A DNA stretch of 64,000 nucleotides from Canna indica (GCA_034359265.1 CP136891.1:65882001-65946000), one strand, 5' to 3'. Counted from the first letter of the stretch, positions 34,716-48,164 are shown. The notes: generated by a model not told the origin, from the letters alone. Program-made: numbers and translations.

Positions 34716-35755
34716 CAAAATAATCCACCAAGCACAAGCACAAACCACGTTCATGACTAATATAAATAATAACAACCACAGATAAATATGTCTTAGTCTA
34801 AACCAAATTTCTTTGGACCATTATAGTCATTGCTACCAGACCCGAGTATGCGCACACGCATCCCTAAATTGGCCCTACCCCGGGTTCTAACCTCTTAGTG
34901 GTGTAATCAACTATTATTAAGTATATCACAGTACACTACAATTTTTATTCACCACAATGATATTAAGTGTATAACCAACCTAAACCTTATGTCTAGCATA
35001 GTCAAATTTGTAGTTTACCATCTAGCAAATTCTGAAATTTATCCATGCTCTAAACTGAATTTAACCATGCTAATGTTATGAAATTTAACAAGAATTAATT
35101 GGATAATACCAAGCCGAAATGACCACTTAAATCTAGAATCAATCATGCTTAAATGCCAAAATTAAGGTACAATACAAGATTCCCGTAAAATCGACAGCTA
35201 ACAACCACAGGAGTCGACCCAAATTTTCAAACCACACTTTCACCCTTGAATTATGTTTCCACACTTTAAAAATAAAAATTAATCATTATAATTACAAAAA
35301 TTAATCATACTTCAATCTAGACACCAAGGTGTTCAAATTAGGAATTCCATGAAGCCATTAATCCGAACTCGAAGGGGGTGGCTCTAACCCCTAACTACAC
35401 ACCCGTCATCTTATTCATTGAAATTTAGGAAAACAAGTTCATAACTATTTCAATAAGAAATCCAAAAATTTTAAAAAGAATTATCACCGAAACAAACTAA
35501 GATTTCAAAGATAAACCCTCTTCCCTTTAATTCTTTTACCCGACCGGCCCTTTCTTACCAACACCTCTATTTATCTCCAACCATTCATCAATAATGATTC
35601 ATAGAGTCTCATGTAAATTTGGAATACAATCTTACCACAATACTGAAAAACATACAAAAGACATATCGAACGAAATCTCATATTCCACCCAACTCGTGAG
35701 TAACCCATTAAGCACCCCAACCCTTAAGGGTCGGTCTAAAGCCTTGCCCTACACG

Positions 35756-36309
35756 TAGGGCTGACAACGGATCGGATACGGTGCAGATACTGGATTATTC
35801 GTATCTGCACCGCAACCCATATTCGTCCATCCGTATCCGCACCGTATCCACTACGGATGTGAATATGGATATCCATATCTGCACCGCTTCAAATACGAAT
35901 ATCCGCACCGCTTCAAATACGGATATCCACACCGTATTTAATAAAAAAAAATTAAAATAATATATTTAATTAAAAATAATAATAAATTACCAATTCATTG
36001 ATCCAAAATAAATATATAATATACTTTAAAATTCATCTTGACATGAAATTACCATAGAGCTCTTATATATATTAATAACTTATATGGACAAAATAATAAT
36101 TCAGAGACGCGGATAGGCGGTACAGATACAGTGCGAATACGATGCAGATCCACAATCATATTCATATCCGCACCATATCCGCGTGAATATAAGTTTTCTA
36201 AATCTGTATCCATATCCGTATCCATATCTATTTTTACTTGCGGATATGGATCGAATACGGTGCAGATGCGATTTTTAGTTATCGGATGCGGATAAAATTG
36301 CCACCCGTA
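35756..36309. mobile_element. hAT-type MITE, copy 2
   Basis: 554 bp flanked by perfect 8-bp repeats CCTACACG (35748-35755 and 36310-36317). Ends TAGGGCTGACAACGG and GCCACCCGTA. Clear copy of the family at 15902-16428. It lies inside the solo LTR, so it is younger. Confidence 0.92.
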
Positions 36310-37597
36310 CCTACACGTGTCCCTTAACTAGTCGGACACCTCAAGAACCAATCCCAACGAGGAGGACAAGAATTTGAATTTAATCTCATAAATCCAACTT
36401 GATCAAAACATTTCCATAAACTCCAATTTAACCAAAGAAAATGGATGTTAAAGAAAATGGAGTGTTAGTTCTGTACTTAACAAAGCTCCAGCCCACATGT
36501 ACGACACAATTTTCAATATGAAAACTTCAGTCAATATTTTATCTACCAAACTGAACTTAAATTAACATGTTATCTCTCAACAGAACCCAAATAAAAGTTA
36601 TGTTGGCTATAAAACATAAATTTAATTTAAAATACTACCTATCAAATAGAACATCAATTTACATGATAACAATCAACAAGACTTCAGATATTATGTTATC
36701 TATCAACAGAAATTTAATTAACATATTATCTATCAAACAATAATTTTCTATGCTGTAAACTATTCACATTTATGACCTACTATGAAAAAATATCAAAGAA
36801 AACAAAACTTTCCTCTTGTCATGAATAACCAGCAAAGTGCCTCAAATCCCTTGAGTTGTGATTTCATAATTACTAGATGAAACAAGACATTTGCTTTTGA
36901 CCGTATTTCTTCCTATTATCAATTCTATGCACAATCAGCGATTTCCATCCCAAGGTCAACTACATCACTTTCTAGGAATTCCCTTTATTTAAACCCTAAA
37001 GTTTAGGTATTTGGCTTTACTTCATATTTCCATTTATACGAGAAATCCACAAGTGCCATTACATGAAGAAACGCCCCTGCTTGAAGAAACGCAAGGACAA
37101 AAAACAAACCTCTACTTGAAGGAACGCAAGAACCAAAAAGAGAAAAAAGAAAAAAAAATTTGTAGAATTGCAAGAACAAATTCCAAATGAAGAATCACAA
37201 GAGAAGGTTCCAAATTGAAGAAGGAGAATGCACGGCCGATATTGGAAACATCCCAACTCATAAATTCCCAATCCGGAGTGAAGATCTCGGTGAAGCTTCA
37301 CGAGTAAAAACTCCGACGACGAAAAATTCATCTACCACTAGGGTACAACGCCTCCTTCTCCCACGTTTGGGGCGACGTGGGGCTCCCGTCTTCTAGCCGT
37401 ACGATCGCCCAGCCCCTCTCTCTATATATATTTCTTCCTTTACAAATTCGCCCATCTACTAAGTTATAATTATTTAAGTCGGTCTATTGACTTAACCAAA
37501 CCACATTCTGAGCGGTTCCCAGACTCGTCTCAAACCCAAAGTCTAATTTGATTAAATCTAATATATTTAATTTAATTAGCACGCGTATTATAGTTTA

Positions 37598-39400
37598 GTA
37601 ATATGTTTAATTTAATTTGATCTTTAAAATATATTACTGAACATATTAATGGGATCCACATATTTTTTAGTAATATTTGACTTCCCAAATAAAATATCAA
37701 ATGAATGTGGATCCCATTAATTAAAATTCACAAATATTAAAATTTTAATTATTTTAATGCACCTCACCAATTTAAATTATAATTGTCAGGTGCTAAAATT
37801 TTCTACTAAATTGTATTAATAAGTGGTTCCTAAAACCACTCCAATATGGAAATAATAACAAAGTCATTCTTGACTTTTGAGATTTCATGACATGCCTAAT
37901 GAAATTTTGAGGTAAATAATTAATTAATGTTACATTACTATTCATTTGATATTCTTCATTTTTTAATTTTGAGTATTAAAATTTTAATTATTTAATGCAC
38001 CATACTAATTAAAATTGTAATGTACCATACTTATTATAATAAATTAATTGATTGTCATGTTAAATAATTCTCTTTAATTCACCCCACTAATTGATTTTTT
38101 CATCTATTATTTGTTTTTAACCATAATTTTATATAATAATTAAGATTTATATTTTATAATTTAAACGAATTCATAATGGATTAACTTTCTTTTACTATTT
38201 TTTAAAATTCAATTGGACACGTTTGGACACGTTTAAAATTCATAAATGTCTTGCATATAAAATTTAATTTAATTTTCATTTTTTTGACATTTTATTTTAT
38301 TTTAGCTTATCTTATATATTATATAAAACACATCTTCACGTGGATACGTGTCGCTTCCACATGAAACTGTGCTCCATCCAAAATAATTTTTATATCTAAT
38401 TTATCAATTAAATTAATTTTGAATATTACTAAAATTGAAAATAATTAATTTCATTTTAAAAAAAATTAATATCACTATGATTAATTTCTAAATTTCCAAA
38501 TCCATTTAATTAACTATGATTATTTTTCAAATAAAGTCAGATTAAATTTTAATTAATTACTCTTAATTTCTCAATTTCTCCCTCTATTTTTAATTATACA
38601 TGTCAAATTTCCTAATTTTCAACTCTTATCTTATCTTACCTTTATATAATAAAAGTAACTAAGTCTGAATAAATAAGGTAGTAATTTTTCACTTTTTTTC
38701 TCTTTCCTACTTATCTTTATATAATAAAATAACGGAATAAATAAGTTACTAATTTCTCACTTTTTTTTTTCTCTTTTTCACTCATTTAATAAATTTTTTA
38801 AAATAAATTTTGGTCTATTCCCGCTTATTTAATAAAAAAAAGTTTTTATAAATATTTCTATAAAATCATTAAATGGACATTTATGTAATGTTCAATCACA
38901 AGTTTTTGAGATTTTTTATGAATGAATTTTTTAAAAAGAATTTCATAAAAATATTCATGAAATAAGCGAAAATAGCCCTAAAATGAGTGAGAAAAAAATA
39001 TTACATTTTTTTCAAAAGTACGTAACACGTCACGAACTTTTTTGAAATAAATATATAAAAAACAAAAAAATGAAAAAAAATAATATGAATTGTATTTATT
39101 ATAATAAAAATAGATTTTAGAGGTATAAAAAATTGTGGCCTGAAAATATTGAAAATATTATTTTTAAAAATTTTGAATCATAAATTAAAATTCATTTTTA
39201 AAATTTCAGTTTAATAAAATTATATTTTTAATTTAATAGAAAAAAGATAAATTTTTATATCATTTTAATATAAATTCATGTCCGTATAGAAATGAATGTG
39301 ATTGGAGTATAAGCAATATGATTTTATTAAGCATTGTTGAAATTTAATTTACATTTACATATAAATATAAATATAGACTATATAGTTGACATTTTATTAA
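37598..39400. other. AT-rich spacer with Helitron-like ends
   Basis: No gene. It holds CTTTATATAATAAAAG at about 38650 and ATCTTTATATAATAAAAT at 38713, both like Helitron 5' ends. Stretches at 38935-39170 resemble 43855-44060 (ATGAGTGA.AAAAAATATT). Confidence 0.45.
38714..38731 (+). other. possible Helitron 5' end
   Basis: TCTTTATATAATAAAAT preceded by A. If paired with the 3' end at 47151 and without the solo LTR, the element would be about 5.4 kb. Tentative. Confidence 0.35.
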
Positions 39401-40204
39401 AGGGATGTCACACCCCAAACTCGGTTTGACCGGTCAGGATACGCCACGTATCCCGAAGCCTAACCCAACTCATCAAAACAACAATAACATGAACAGTGGG
39501 AGATTTTTTTCTTTTGAAAAAATTAGACATGACACCACGAACCAAACCAAACTCAAAACTCAAAATGAACACACTGAACAAGTTTATTAAAAAATAGTTC
39601 AAATAAATAAACAAGACTCCCCAAATAAAAATAAAATGCGGAAACCACGACCCGAGTCAACATGACTCCACAACTCAAAGAGACACTAAAATGACTCAAG
39701 TATCCTCCTCGATCACGACATGTCACGAGACCCGCTGCCTTGCCACCACCAGCCGTGCTATTGCCCCTCGGTTCCTCTCTGATCTAACTCAAGTGCTGCA
39801 AAACAATAGTAATTAGGGGTAAGTCCAACTAGGACTTAGTGAGTAGATCAGTCCTCAATTCACCAACTCAATCATCATGCATAAAAATACAAATAACCGA
39901 TATAAATCAACATCAGAAGAAATCAGTAATAATATATCCATAGCTCTATGCATGAAATCAACATCTGTCAACAAGTATAAAAGATCTTTTTTTTAAAAAT
40001 GACAGACAAACATCAATAACACCTCCACCACTCTACTCACATCCACAGCAAAAAGTATAAACATCCATCAATAGGTATAAACATATCGACAACAACAAAA
40101 TAGGATTAATGCAACACCTCAATCATATGCATGCAATGCAATACCCCAATCATATGCATGCTCTCCGGACCCGTCGATCCCATATAGCCACATAGGGTAG
40201 GTTG

Positions 40205-40440
40205 ACGGGTGGCCGCCGAACTACCACCCAGCTCAGTGCCGTCTCTTTGGGGCATGCCCTTCCCTCACCGACACTAGCTCTTCCGAGCTGGCATGTTGGG
40301 GCATACATTCCTCTCACCTGCTCGGGTCTCCGGACTGTCTCTTTGGGGTATGATCTTCCCTCACCCTTCCGGAATAAGGCCAACGCTATCTCTTTGGGGC
40401 ATACCCTCCCCTCACCAGCGAGGCTTCCGGGAAATGCAAC
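40205..40440. repeat. TCTTTGGGGCAT repeats within the LTR
   Basis: Four degenerate copies of TCTTTGGGG(C/T)AT followed by CC(T)TCCCTCACC, about 55-70 bp apart. Open frames on both strands here are repeat artefacts. Confidence 0.75.
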
Positions 40441-41089
40441 AAGCACATCACAACACCACATACGCAAGTATATCAATATAAACAATATGTGATATCAACA
40501 AGTAATAAAAGGTATGTCAAGTGCATACCTCATCCTCCACCTCCTCCTACTATCATCACAATCACATACAGATATATATGAAGAAATAGTGCTCATATAT
40601 TATGAATGATCAGTACAAATAAACAATCATAAAATAGAATTATAGCATAGTAAGAAAGAATGCACGTGTATCATGAAATCAGTGCAAAAAGAAACTCCAA
40701 CTATAAATCAATGAACTGAAACATGATAAAATAACTCATCATTGAAATCGCTTATCTAGGATAAAGTTCACCTAATTAACTACTATATCCATGAATCATC
40801 TCAGATCGAATCATAAAAATATATAAATCAGCTTGGCACGCAAAATGAGGCGATATCTGCCTACTATTTTCAAAAATACGAAGGTCTAATGGCGAAACAG
40901 ACCTCACCAATGAATCCAGAATATCGATTAGATGAAAGTTCATATATAACATGAATAATTTTGCTAACTTTAAGGCCTCCAAATAATTATTTAGAATAAT
41001 AAATGAAACGTCTTGATTTATTTAATAAATCACCGCTATAAATAAATATAACGATGTTACAATCAATAACTCAGCAATGAAATCTCAGC

Positions 41090-41400
41090 CCTTCATCTAA
41101 ACAGGATCACTTCACTGCCTTCCATATGATATGATACAATCACAGCCTTATATCTAACCAGATGCAATCACAGCCCTTCATCTAATCAGATGCAATCACA
41201 GTCTTACATCTAATTAGATGAAATCTTAGTTTTGCATCTAACATGATGCATCCACAGCCTTACATCTATCCTGATGCAATCTCATCCCTCCATCTACATG
41301 ATGCAATCTAAACCTTAAATCTACACAAGATCAAATCTCAGCCCTCCATCTTAACCAACTCAATCCAACCATTCATCTTACCCAAATCAATCTCAACCCT
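41090..41400. repeat. degenerate tandem repeat, about 35-45 bp, within the LTR
   Basis: Units such as GATGCAATCACAGCC..TCATCTA occur about seven times with drift. Non-coding. Confidence 0.75.
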
Positions 41401-42393
41401 CCATTTAACTCACCCCTCTTAGGTTATCTTCTCCACCTCTCCTCCCCAACTAGCCGTCGCCGCCCCCTCTCCGGCCGCCCGAGTCGATGGCGCCGACGCC
41501 GGCACTGACGCCTCGCTGCCCCGTTGCCACCACGCGGCGGTGGCAGCGCCACACGCGGCTGCCCGCGCGTGGCAGCGACGCCACACCAGGCGCCACTGCT
41601 CGTCGAGCGCCGCTGCCTCCACACGCCTCGTTAGCGCCCACTGCCGCCACGGTGCCTCACCGAGCGCCACCTCCTTGCGCGCCGAGAAGATGCACAGGAA
41701 GGGGGGAAGAAAGAAGAAGAAGTAGGAAAAGAAAATAATATGTCAAAAGGGGTAAACCACATGATTCACTTAAGAAATGATCGATCCGACTTTCGATTCG
41801 ATACAAGAAAACATGTCAAAAATCAACGAAAAACCCCGAAATAGAAAAACAACGACATGAATCAAGAATTAGGGAAAAGAAGACCTAAATCCACTCACCG
41901 GACGGAGAGAAAACGGAAGAAGAAGACGCGCAGGATCTTCCCTAGATCGACACCGACGAACTCGTGAAAATTCGGCTCCGACGGCTCCTCCTCCTCGATG
42001 GCGCCCTCTCTCTCCTCTATCCTACCTCGGGTGGTGTTGCAGCTCAAAAATCCCTACCTGCACACCCTAGGGTCTAATTTATAGATACTGATTGGGTCCA
42101 AATGACCAAAATACCTCTACCTAAGAGATCTGACTTAAACAACCAATAACTCATCCGATCTAACTCCGATTCGAGATTCGATTGCACCGCCAAATTCGCC
42201 TCGAGACCCTCTATCGCCCTAGCATGCTAAATCACAGAGATAAGACAAATAAAATTTCCCTTAATTTTAATACATTAAATGCTTACTCGGGTCTAATCCC
42301 GAAGCTTCCCGCCAATCCGCGTTAACTAGGGTCCACAATCCCCCGCTCAAGAATAAAATATTACTATTAAGATTTTGGGTATTACAAGGGATA

Positions 42394-42965
42394 AGGGCAA
42401 TAGAAGTCCTATAAGTTTTAAGTTTTTTGGACTTTAGTCCTATAAGTTTCATATGGTGTTTTCAGCCATATATGTTTGCTCTCTAACACATATTTGGTCC
42501 TATGTTTAATGGTCTGTTAACTTTATTAATATGTACATAACGTCATTTATTTTTCGTGGACGAAGAATTAACGAACCGTCACATATAGGACTAAATCTAT
42601 GCTACGGAGCAAACATATAGGACTAAAAATTTTGAAATAAAACTTATATGACCAAATTTATCGACGTGTATGAACAACATTATGTTCACGTGGACGGAGA
42701 GTTAACTAGTCATCACGGATAGGGCTAAATATGTGTTACGTAGCAAACATATATGACTGAAAAATTTGAAATAAAACTTATAGAACCAAATTTGTCGACG
42801 TGCATGAATAACATTATGTCCACGTGGACGAAGAGTTAACTGGCCGTCACGGATATGACCAAATTTGTGCTACATAGCAAACATACAGGACATAAAATAT
42901 CGAAATGAAACTTATAGAACTTTTGTTCAAAAACTTAAAACTTATAAGACTTCCGTTGCACTTCT
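42394..42965. mobile_element. TIR element with three 134-bp tandem repeats
   Basis: The left end GAAGTCCTATAAGTTTTAAG is mirrored by CTTAAAACTTATAAGACTTC at the right, and a second inner pair (CCTATAAGTTTCAT / ATGAAACTTATAGAAC) follows. Between them CGTGGACG(A/G)AGA.TTAAC recurs at 42555, 42689 and 42823, exactly 134 bp apart. Target duplication was not determined; it is probably a Mutator-like MITE. Confidence 0.75.
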
Positions 42966-45104
42966 ATATAATTTTAATTTGACATATCAAATTAATTTGT
43001 TTATTAAATTATTAACCAATATAGGTAATTAATTATATCAAATTAATTTACCCAATTAAATTAATTATGCTTTTGCTAAAATTTACAAATAACAATCATT
43101 ATAAATAAATTTAAAATTTAAAATTTAAAATTTGATTAGATGAATATTACATCATTATATCAAATAATAATCAAATTAGATCAACTTGCCTATTATCTTT
43201 ATAATAAATTTAGTTAGTTACCCATTCAAATTTATAAGTTAATGTAGCATGTTCACGTATTAAAAAATTGGTTCTAAAATTTCATTAAATTAGGATTTTA
43301 AAAATTTTGAATTCTATATTAATAATAATTGTGAAACGTATCATAAATTTTTTGAAAAAATATTTAAAAACTTCATTAAAAAAAATTCAAATTAGAATTT
43401 GTATGATTTTTGGAGGATCTTAAGATTTTTTTTAAAATTTCGAATACTAAATTAAAAATAATTTTGAAAATGTATCATAAAATATTCAAAAAAAAAACTA
43501 CACAAAAATTTCAATTGTAAAAAACCAAAAAAAAGTTTTTTTTGTGAATTTTTGAAGATTTTAGGATATATTTTCAAAGTGACTTTTAATTTAGGAAAAA
43601 TGAAATATTCATGTTAAATAAAATTACACTTTTACTTTAATATGAAAAATAGAAAATTTTATGCGAAGATAATTAATGAGAATAATATAATAATTTATTT
43701 TTATTAAAAATATTAATTTAAAATTATTAAATTATGTGCTAATCAATTTAGAATGTAATTTGCCAAGAATAAAATATTTTTAAATTCATTAAATGAACAA
43801 AAAAACTACATAAATATATCCGAAACGAGTGATATCTCATTTTTTTGTTAATTTTTTTTATAAATATGTCCATGGAATAAGCGGAAAATAGCTTTAAAAT
43901 GAGTGAAAAAAAATATTTCATTTTATACAAAAGTGTGTAACACATTACAAATTTTGTTTGAAAAAAAATAAAAAATAGTAAAAACGTTCCGAAAAATATG
44001 AAATATAATTATTATGATAAATATAGATTTCAGGTATTTTAAAATAAAATTGGTTCGAAAATCTCAAAAAATCCTAAAATATATTTTAAAATCTCTAAAA
44101 TTCACAAAAAAATCATTTTTGAATTTTTTTTTGAATGATTTTGTTTAATTGTTTTTTTGAATAGTTTAGTATATTTTTTCAAAATCATTTTAATATAGGA
44201 TTCAAAATTTTCAAAATCCTAATATTTTTAAGATTTTGAAGGCAATTTTCTTTATATGACAACATTGTATATCAACTTATAAATATCAATAACCAAGATA
44301 TTTATAGGCAACTTGCTGATTGTATTATAAAGATAAATATGCAATTATTTTTCTAAATGTCAACTAGCAAGATTTTTAATTATTTTATGGACATTTATAT
44401 AATGTTAATTCATAAAATTCTTAAATGATTTTTTGTATGAATGAAGTTTTTTATAATTTTTTGGGATTTTAGGATACGTTTTTAATATCGTTTTTAATTT
44501 AGGATTCGAAATTTTCAAAATTCTAATATTATCGAGATTTTCGGGTCAAAATTTTTTAACTTAGGATCCGAAAGTTTTAAAACTTTAATAAAAATTACAA
44601 AATCTATGGGTAAAAAGAAATGTTATTTCCCTCTTATTTCATGGATATTTTTATAAAATCATGTAACAAAAAATATTAGATCCTGTCCATTTAATGAAAA
44701 ATGTGTAGTTTTTCGCTCATTTAATTAATTTTAAAAAAATTATTTTAGGCAAATTACGTTCAAACTTAATTACTACACATAACTTAATATTTTTAAATTA
44801 TTTTTTTGGTAAAAAGAATTTATTATACTATTCTCATTGATTATTTTCGCATAAAATTTCTATTTGTCTATTAACGTAAAAATATAATTTTATTACCCAA
44901 AATTTTAGAAATGATTTTTATTTAACGATCCAAATTTTCAAAAATAATATTTCTGAGATTTCCTGGCCACATTATAATATTTATTATAATAAATATTTTT
45001 CATGATTTTTTTTTTCAAAAGTCTGCAACGCGTTACACATCCTAAAATCTCTAAACAATACAAAAAAAATTCTTTTGTATTTTTTATGAATGAATTTTTT
45101 GTGT
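42966..45104. other. AT-rich region, probable Helitron interior
   Basis: Very AT-rich with dispersed words (TTTTAGGATA..., ATGAGTGAAAAA) also found at 38.9 kb. No gene recognised. It lies upstream of the helicase remnant, so it could be its left part. Confidence 0.4.
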
Positions 45105-46620
45105 GAAGATTTGATCTAAGTGAAGATGAGTTGAAGAACTTTGCTTTTGCAGAGATTGAGAATATGTTAAGGAGTAACAACATGAGTCTAGCTGATTTAC
45201 CCAAAATATCATTTCTAGATATCTTATTCATTCATCAATGAAGAAATAAACTTATTTAGGATAAATTTAACTATGATAAACGATCATTAGCTGTAGAACA
45301 TGTCCAACTCATTTCTAATCTCACAGTTGAACAAAGAAATATATACGTTAAGATTATGCTTAGAATCGCTGAAAATCGTGCATTATTCTATCTATATGGA
45401 TTTAGTGGCACGGGGGAAATATTCATTTAAAGAACTCTTTCAACAACTTTGAGATCCAAAAGTAAAATTATTTTAACAGTTGCTTCGAGTGGAATAGTGG
45501 CTTTGCTCATTCCAAGTGGGAGTACGATACATTCAAGATTTGCAATTTTCATGAATGTTGATGAAGACTCCACCTGTTATTTGAATCAAGATAGTCCATT
45601 GGCTGACTTGATAAATAAAGTGAAACTTATTATATATGATGAAACTCCAATAATGAAAAAGCATTATTTTGAAGCTGGTGATCGAACCTTGAGGGATATA
45701 ATCAAGCTTTGAGCAATCTTTTGAAGGAAAATGAATATTTTTAGTGAGGTGATTTCAAAGAGATTCTGTTTGTTGTACCCAAAGGGTCAAGACAAGATAT
45801 TGTGCATGCTACCAATAATTCATTTTGTTTGTGAAGATACTGTGTGAGATGCTAATATTAACAAGACATATATGAGGTTGCACTTAGGAAATTCACCGTA
45901 TCAAGCATTGAAAATGAGACCCTTAGTGATGCTAATGATAGAGATGTCAACATAAAGATTCGCGATGATTTGCTCATAAAAAAAATTGGTGATCAACTTA
46001 CTACAATTGTGAATGTTATTTATCTATTATTTTTGAACAACATGGACGATCTCAATTACTTGGAGCACAGAGCTATCTTAGTACCTACCAATGGAATAGT
46101 TCAAAATGTGAATAATTTTATATTGTCTTTGGTTCCTAGTGAAATGAAGATTTATCTCAGCTTTGACAGCCCCTGTTCATTAGATGATGGTTGTGATTTA
46201 ATTAATGATATTCATACGAATTGAAGCTCAAAGTCGATGTTCTTGTCATCCTGCTTTAGAGAAATATAGATCAATCTTCAGGTCTATGCAATGAGACTCG
46301 ACTTGAGATAATTCGAATAGGCCAACATATGTTGAAAGGAAAAATAATATCAAGAACCATTATAGGGGATAAGATTTTTATTCCAAGATTGATATTGACA
46401 AGATATAAAAGTTCATTTTGAATTTTAACGGAGATAATTTTTGATATATGTTTGTTTTGCTATGACCATAAATAAGAGCCAAGGTCAAAACCTTAAAAAC
46501 GTTGGAGTATATCTAGAAATATGTGTTCTCTCATGGTCAACTATATGTTGGTATTTCTAGAGTAATCAGCAATCGTGATTTGAAATTTCTTATACATAAC
46601 AACGATTACAATTAAAAAAA
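45105..46620 (+). pseudogene. Helitron helicase (PIF1-like) remnant
   Basis: Plus strand, several frames: DLSEDELKNFAFAEIENMLR; LTVEQRNIYVKIMLR; FYLYGFSGTGEIF (Walker A, normally GGTGKT, so the Lys is lost); ILTVASSGIVALLIPSGSTI with HSRF; LIIYDETPIM (Walker B, normally DEAPM); EAGDRTLRDI; later VPTNGIVQNVN and AMTINKSQGQNLKNVGVYLE. These are the ordered motifs of the plant Helitron Rep/Hel helicase C-part. The Rep (HUH) part is missing. Many stops; not functional. Confidence 0.88.
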
Positions 46621-47109
46621 TAGCACTACAAATGTTGTTAAAAGGAAGTCTTTTATAATGTATAATAAATTCTTCCAAGAAATTCTTTTATAGCACTACA
46701 GTCGTTATTTTTATTTTTTTAAGAGGTTAGTTTACAAGAAATTCTTCCATAATGTATATTTTTATCTTTAGTTATATTTTAATTTAAAATAAAATGTCAA
46801 TTTTTCTTTTGTAAATAAGTTAATACCTAATATATTGATATATAATTCAATATTATTGTTACAAAAATCATTTAAAATATTTTTTCTTTTATTTATTTTT
46901 AAAAATATAAATTTTACACCAAAAATATATTTTTCATCACTTATTACATTTCTAAATCTCTATATATGGAGTAAATGATAATATCTAATTCAATATCATT
47001 TTAGTATATATATATTCTATTCAAAAAAGTAGATATAATTACTTTTACTCTATAATTAAATTTATAAATGCATACAACTAATTAATTTATCCTTATTCAA
47101 ATAATTTTT

Positions 47110-47151
47110 ATAGCATAATTAAGTCGTTCGTAGCACATGTGTCATACTAGT
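47110..47151 (+). other. probable Helitron 3' end
   Basis: GTCATACTAGT followed by T, preceded by a weak hairpin (GCACATGTGT). Helitrons end in CTRR (here CTAGT) with a hairpin about 10 bp upstream and insert before T. Its position about 0.5 kb after the helicase remnant fits. Confidence 0.6.
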
Positions 47152-48022
47152 TATGATATAATTTATGAATAAATAGCGAGGCAGAGATGGCGGTTGTGTC
47201 TGAAGCGAACTGTGCACGTGTCGGAGTTTGTGGGATTCCTCATTTTAAGATCCGTATAATAATCGAGGGTTTTGGGTAGATCCAACCCGCTTTTGTTTTT
47301 ATATATAGTAATTTAATTTTAATTTGCTGGCGGATGATAGAACTAAATAACAATTACAACTAAATAACATTTTCTAATGGTTAAAATTATTATTTTTTAT
47401 TTTTTATTAAATATACTCTAAACTCAGTATACAAGTGGAAGACAATCACTCAAATATTGATTGAACAACTTAGATCAATAAGTACACTTTAAAATTGACA
47501 AAAAATACACAAATGGGCTTGGAGATGTGAACTGGGCAATTAGGCCCCTAATTGGCCCATATGATTTCTTCAGCCCAGAAAAGAAAGAAACAATGCAAAG
47601 GGTCATTGACCAGCCTGAAGTCCACAAGCCCGAATGAGATGTAATCCTGATTGGATTGGCCAATATTCAGCAGCTTGATTCAATGAAATTTAGAATTTGT
47701 TTCAATCATAACTTGATCAAATCAATTTTAATTTTAGTTAGATCAAGCTTGTTGGATTCAATTTGGACCCAATTTTAATCAACTCTCAACATCGATTGTG
47801 GGCTGGAGTAATGGTAGGCGATTAAGACGTCAGAATCAACCCATTCTAACTAATTTAACCTTTAAAATTACTGCCCTCATTTGTAGGTATGTAAGGTAAA
47901 TTTTGGGAAACTAATAGAGATCTTCAGCATTCGTGCATTGTTACAACTTAATCTTTCCAGCCAAACTATCTTATGCATCAAAGGGTATTCAATTTGTGTT
48001 ACACCTCTGAGGAATACTAATT
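47152..48022. other. spacer, nothing recognised
   Basis: AT-rich intergenic DNA. The minus-strand open frame 47475-47663 has no recognised motif. Confidence 0.4.
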
Positions 48023-48164
48023 AGGGTGTTGATGATCTTCGGGTTAATCAATCAGTTGGTACTTTCATTAAGATATTGAGTCGATTAAGAGTTAGGGTGG
48101 GGATGATCTTCGGGTTAATCAATCAGTTGGTGCTTTCATTAAGATATTGAGTCGATTAAGAGTT
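48023..48164. repeat. 71-bp tandem duplication
   Basis: Two adjacent 71-bp copies, each containing GATGATCTTCGGGTTAATCA and GATATTGAGTCGATTAAGAG, with very few differences. A recent local duplication. Confidence 0.95.

Larger units (their letters stand above)
33855..37592 (-). mobile_element. solo LTR of about 3.2 kb, with nested hAT MITE
   Basis: Starts TGTCACGATCC and ends ...GCGTATTATA (probably TATTACA with one change). Flanked by perfect 5-bp repeats GTTTA (33850-33854 and 37593-37597). Without the MITE (35756-36309) it is about 3.18 kb. It shares its start (TGTCAC... CGAAGCCTA) and layout with 39406-42386. A TATATATAGAG box at about 37425 on the minus strand suggests minus orientation. 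LTRs starting TGTCAC and ending in ACA are common among plant Ty3/gypsy chromoviruses; the assignment is inferred. Confidence 0.78.
39406..42386 (-). mobile_element. solo LTR of 2981 bp
   Basis: Starts TGTCACACCCC and ends GGGTATTACA, flanked by perfect 5-bp repeats AGGGA (39401-39405 and 42387-42391). Contains CTCTTTGGGGCAT repeats (40230-40420), short tandem GATGCAATC(A/T)CA...CATCTA units (41090-41330) and a GC-rich block (41450-41740). A TATA-like TATAAATTAGACCC at about 42085 on the minus strand suggests minus orientation. No internal coding region. Related to 33855-37592. Confidence 0.85.

Noticed and set aside
40150..40492. Frames of 96-111 residues on both strands
   Set aside because: They arise from the TCTTTGGGGCAT repeats of the LTR.
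41419..41740. Ala/Arg-rich frames on both strands
   Set aside because: GC-rich part inside the solo LTR; composition alone keeps the frames open.
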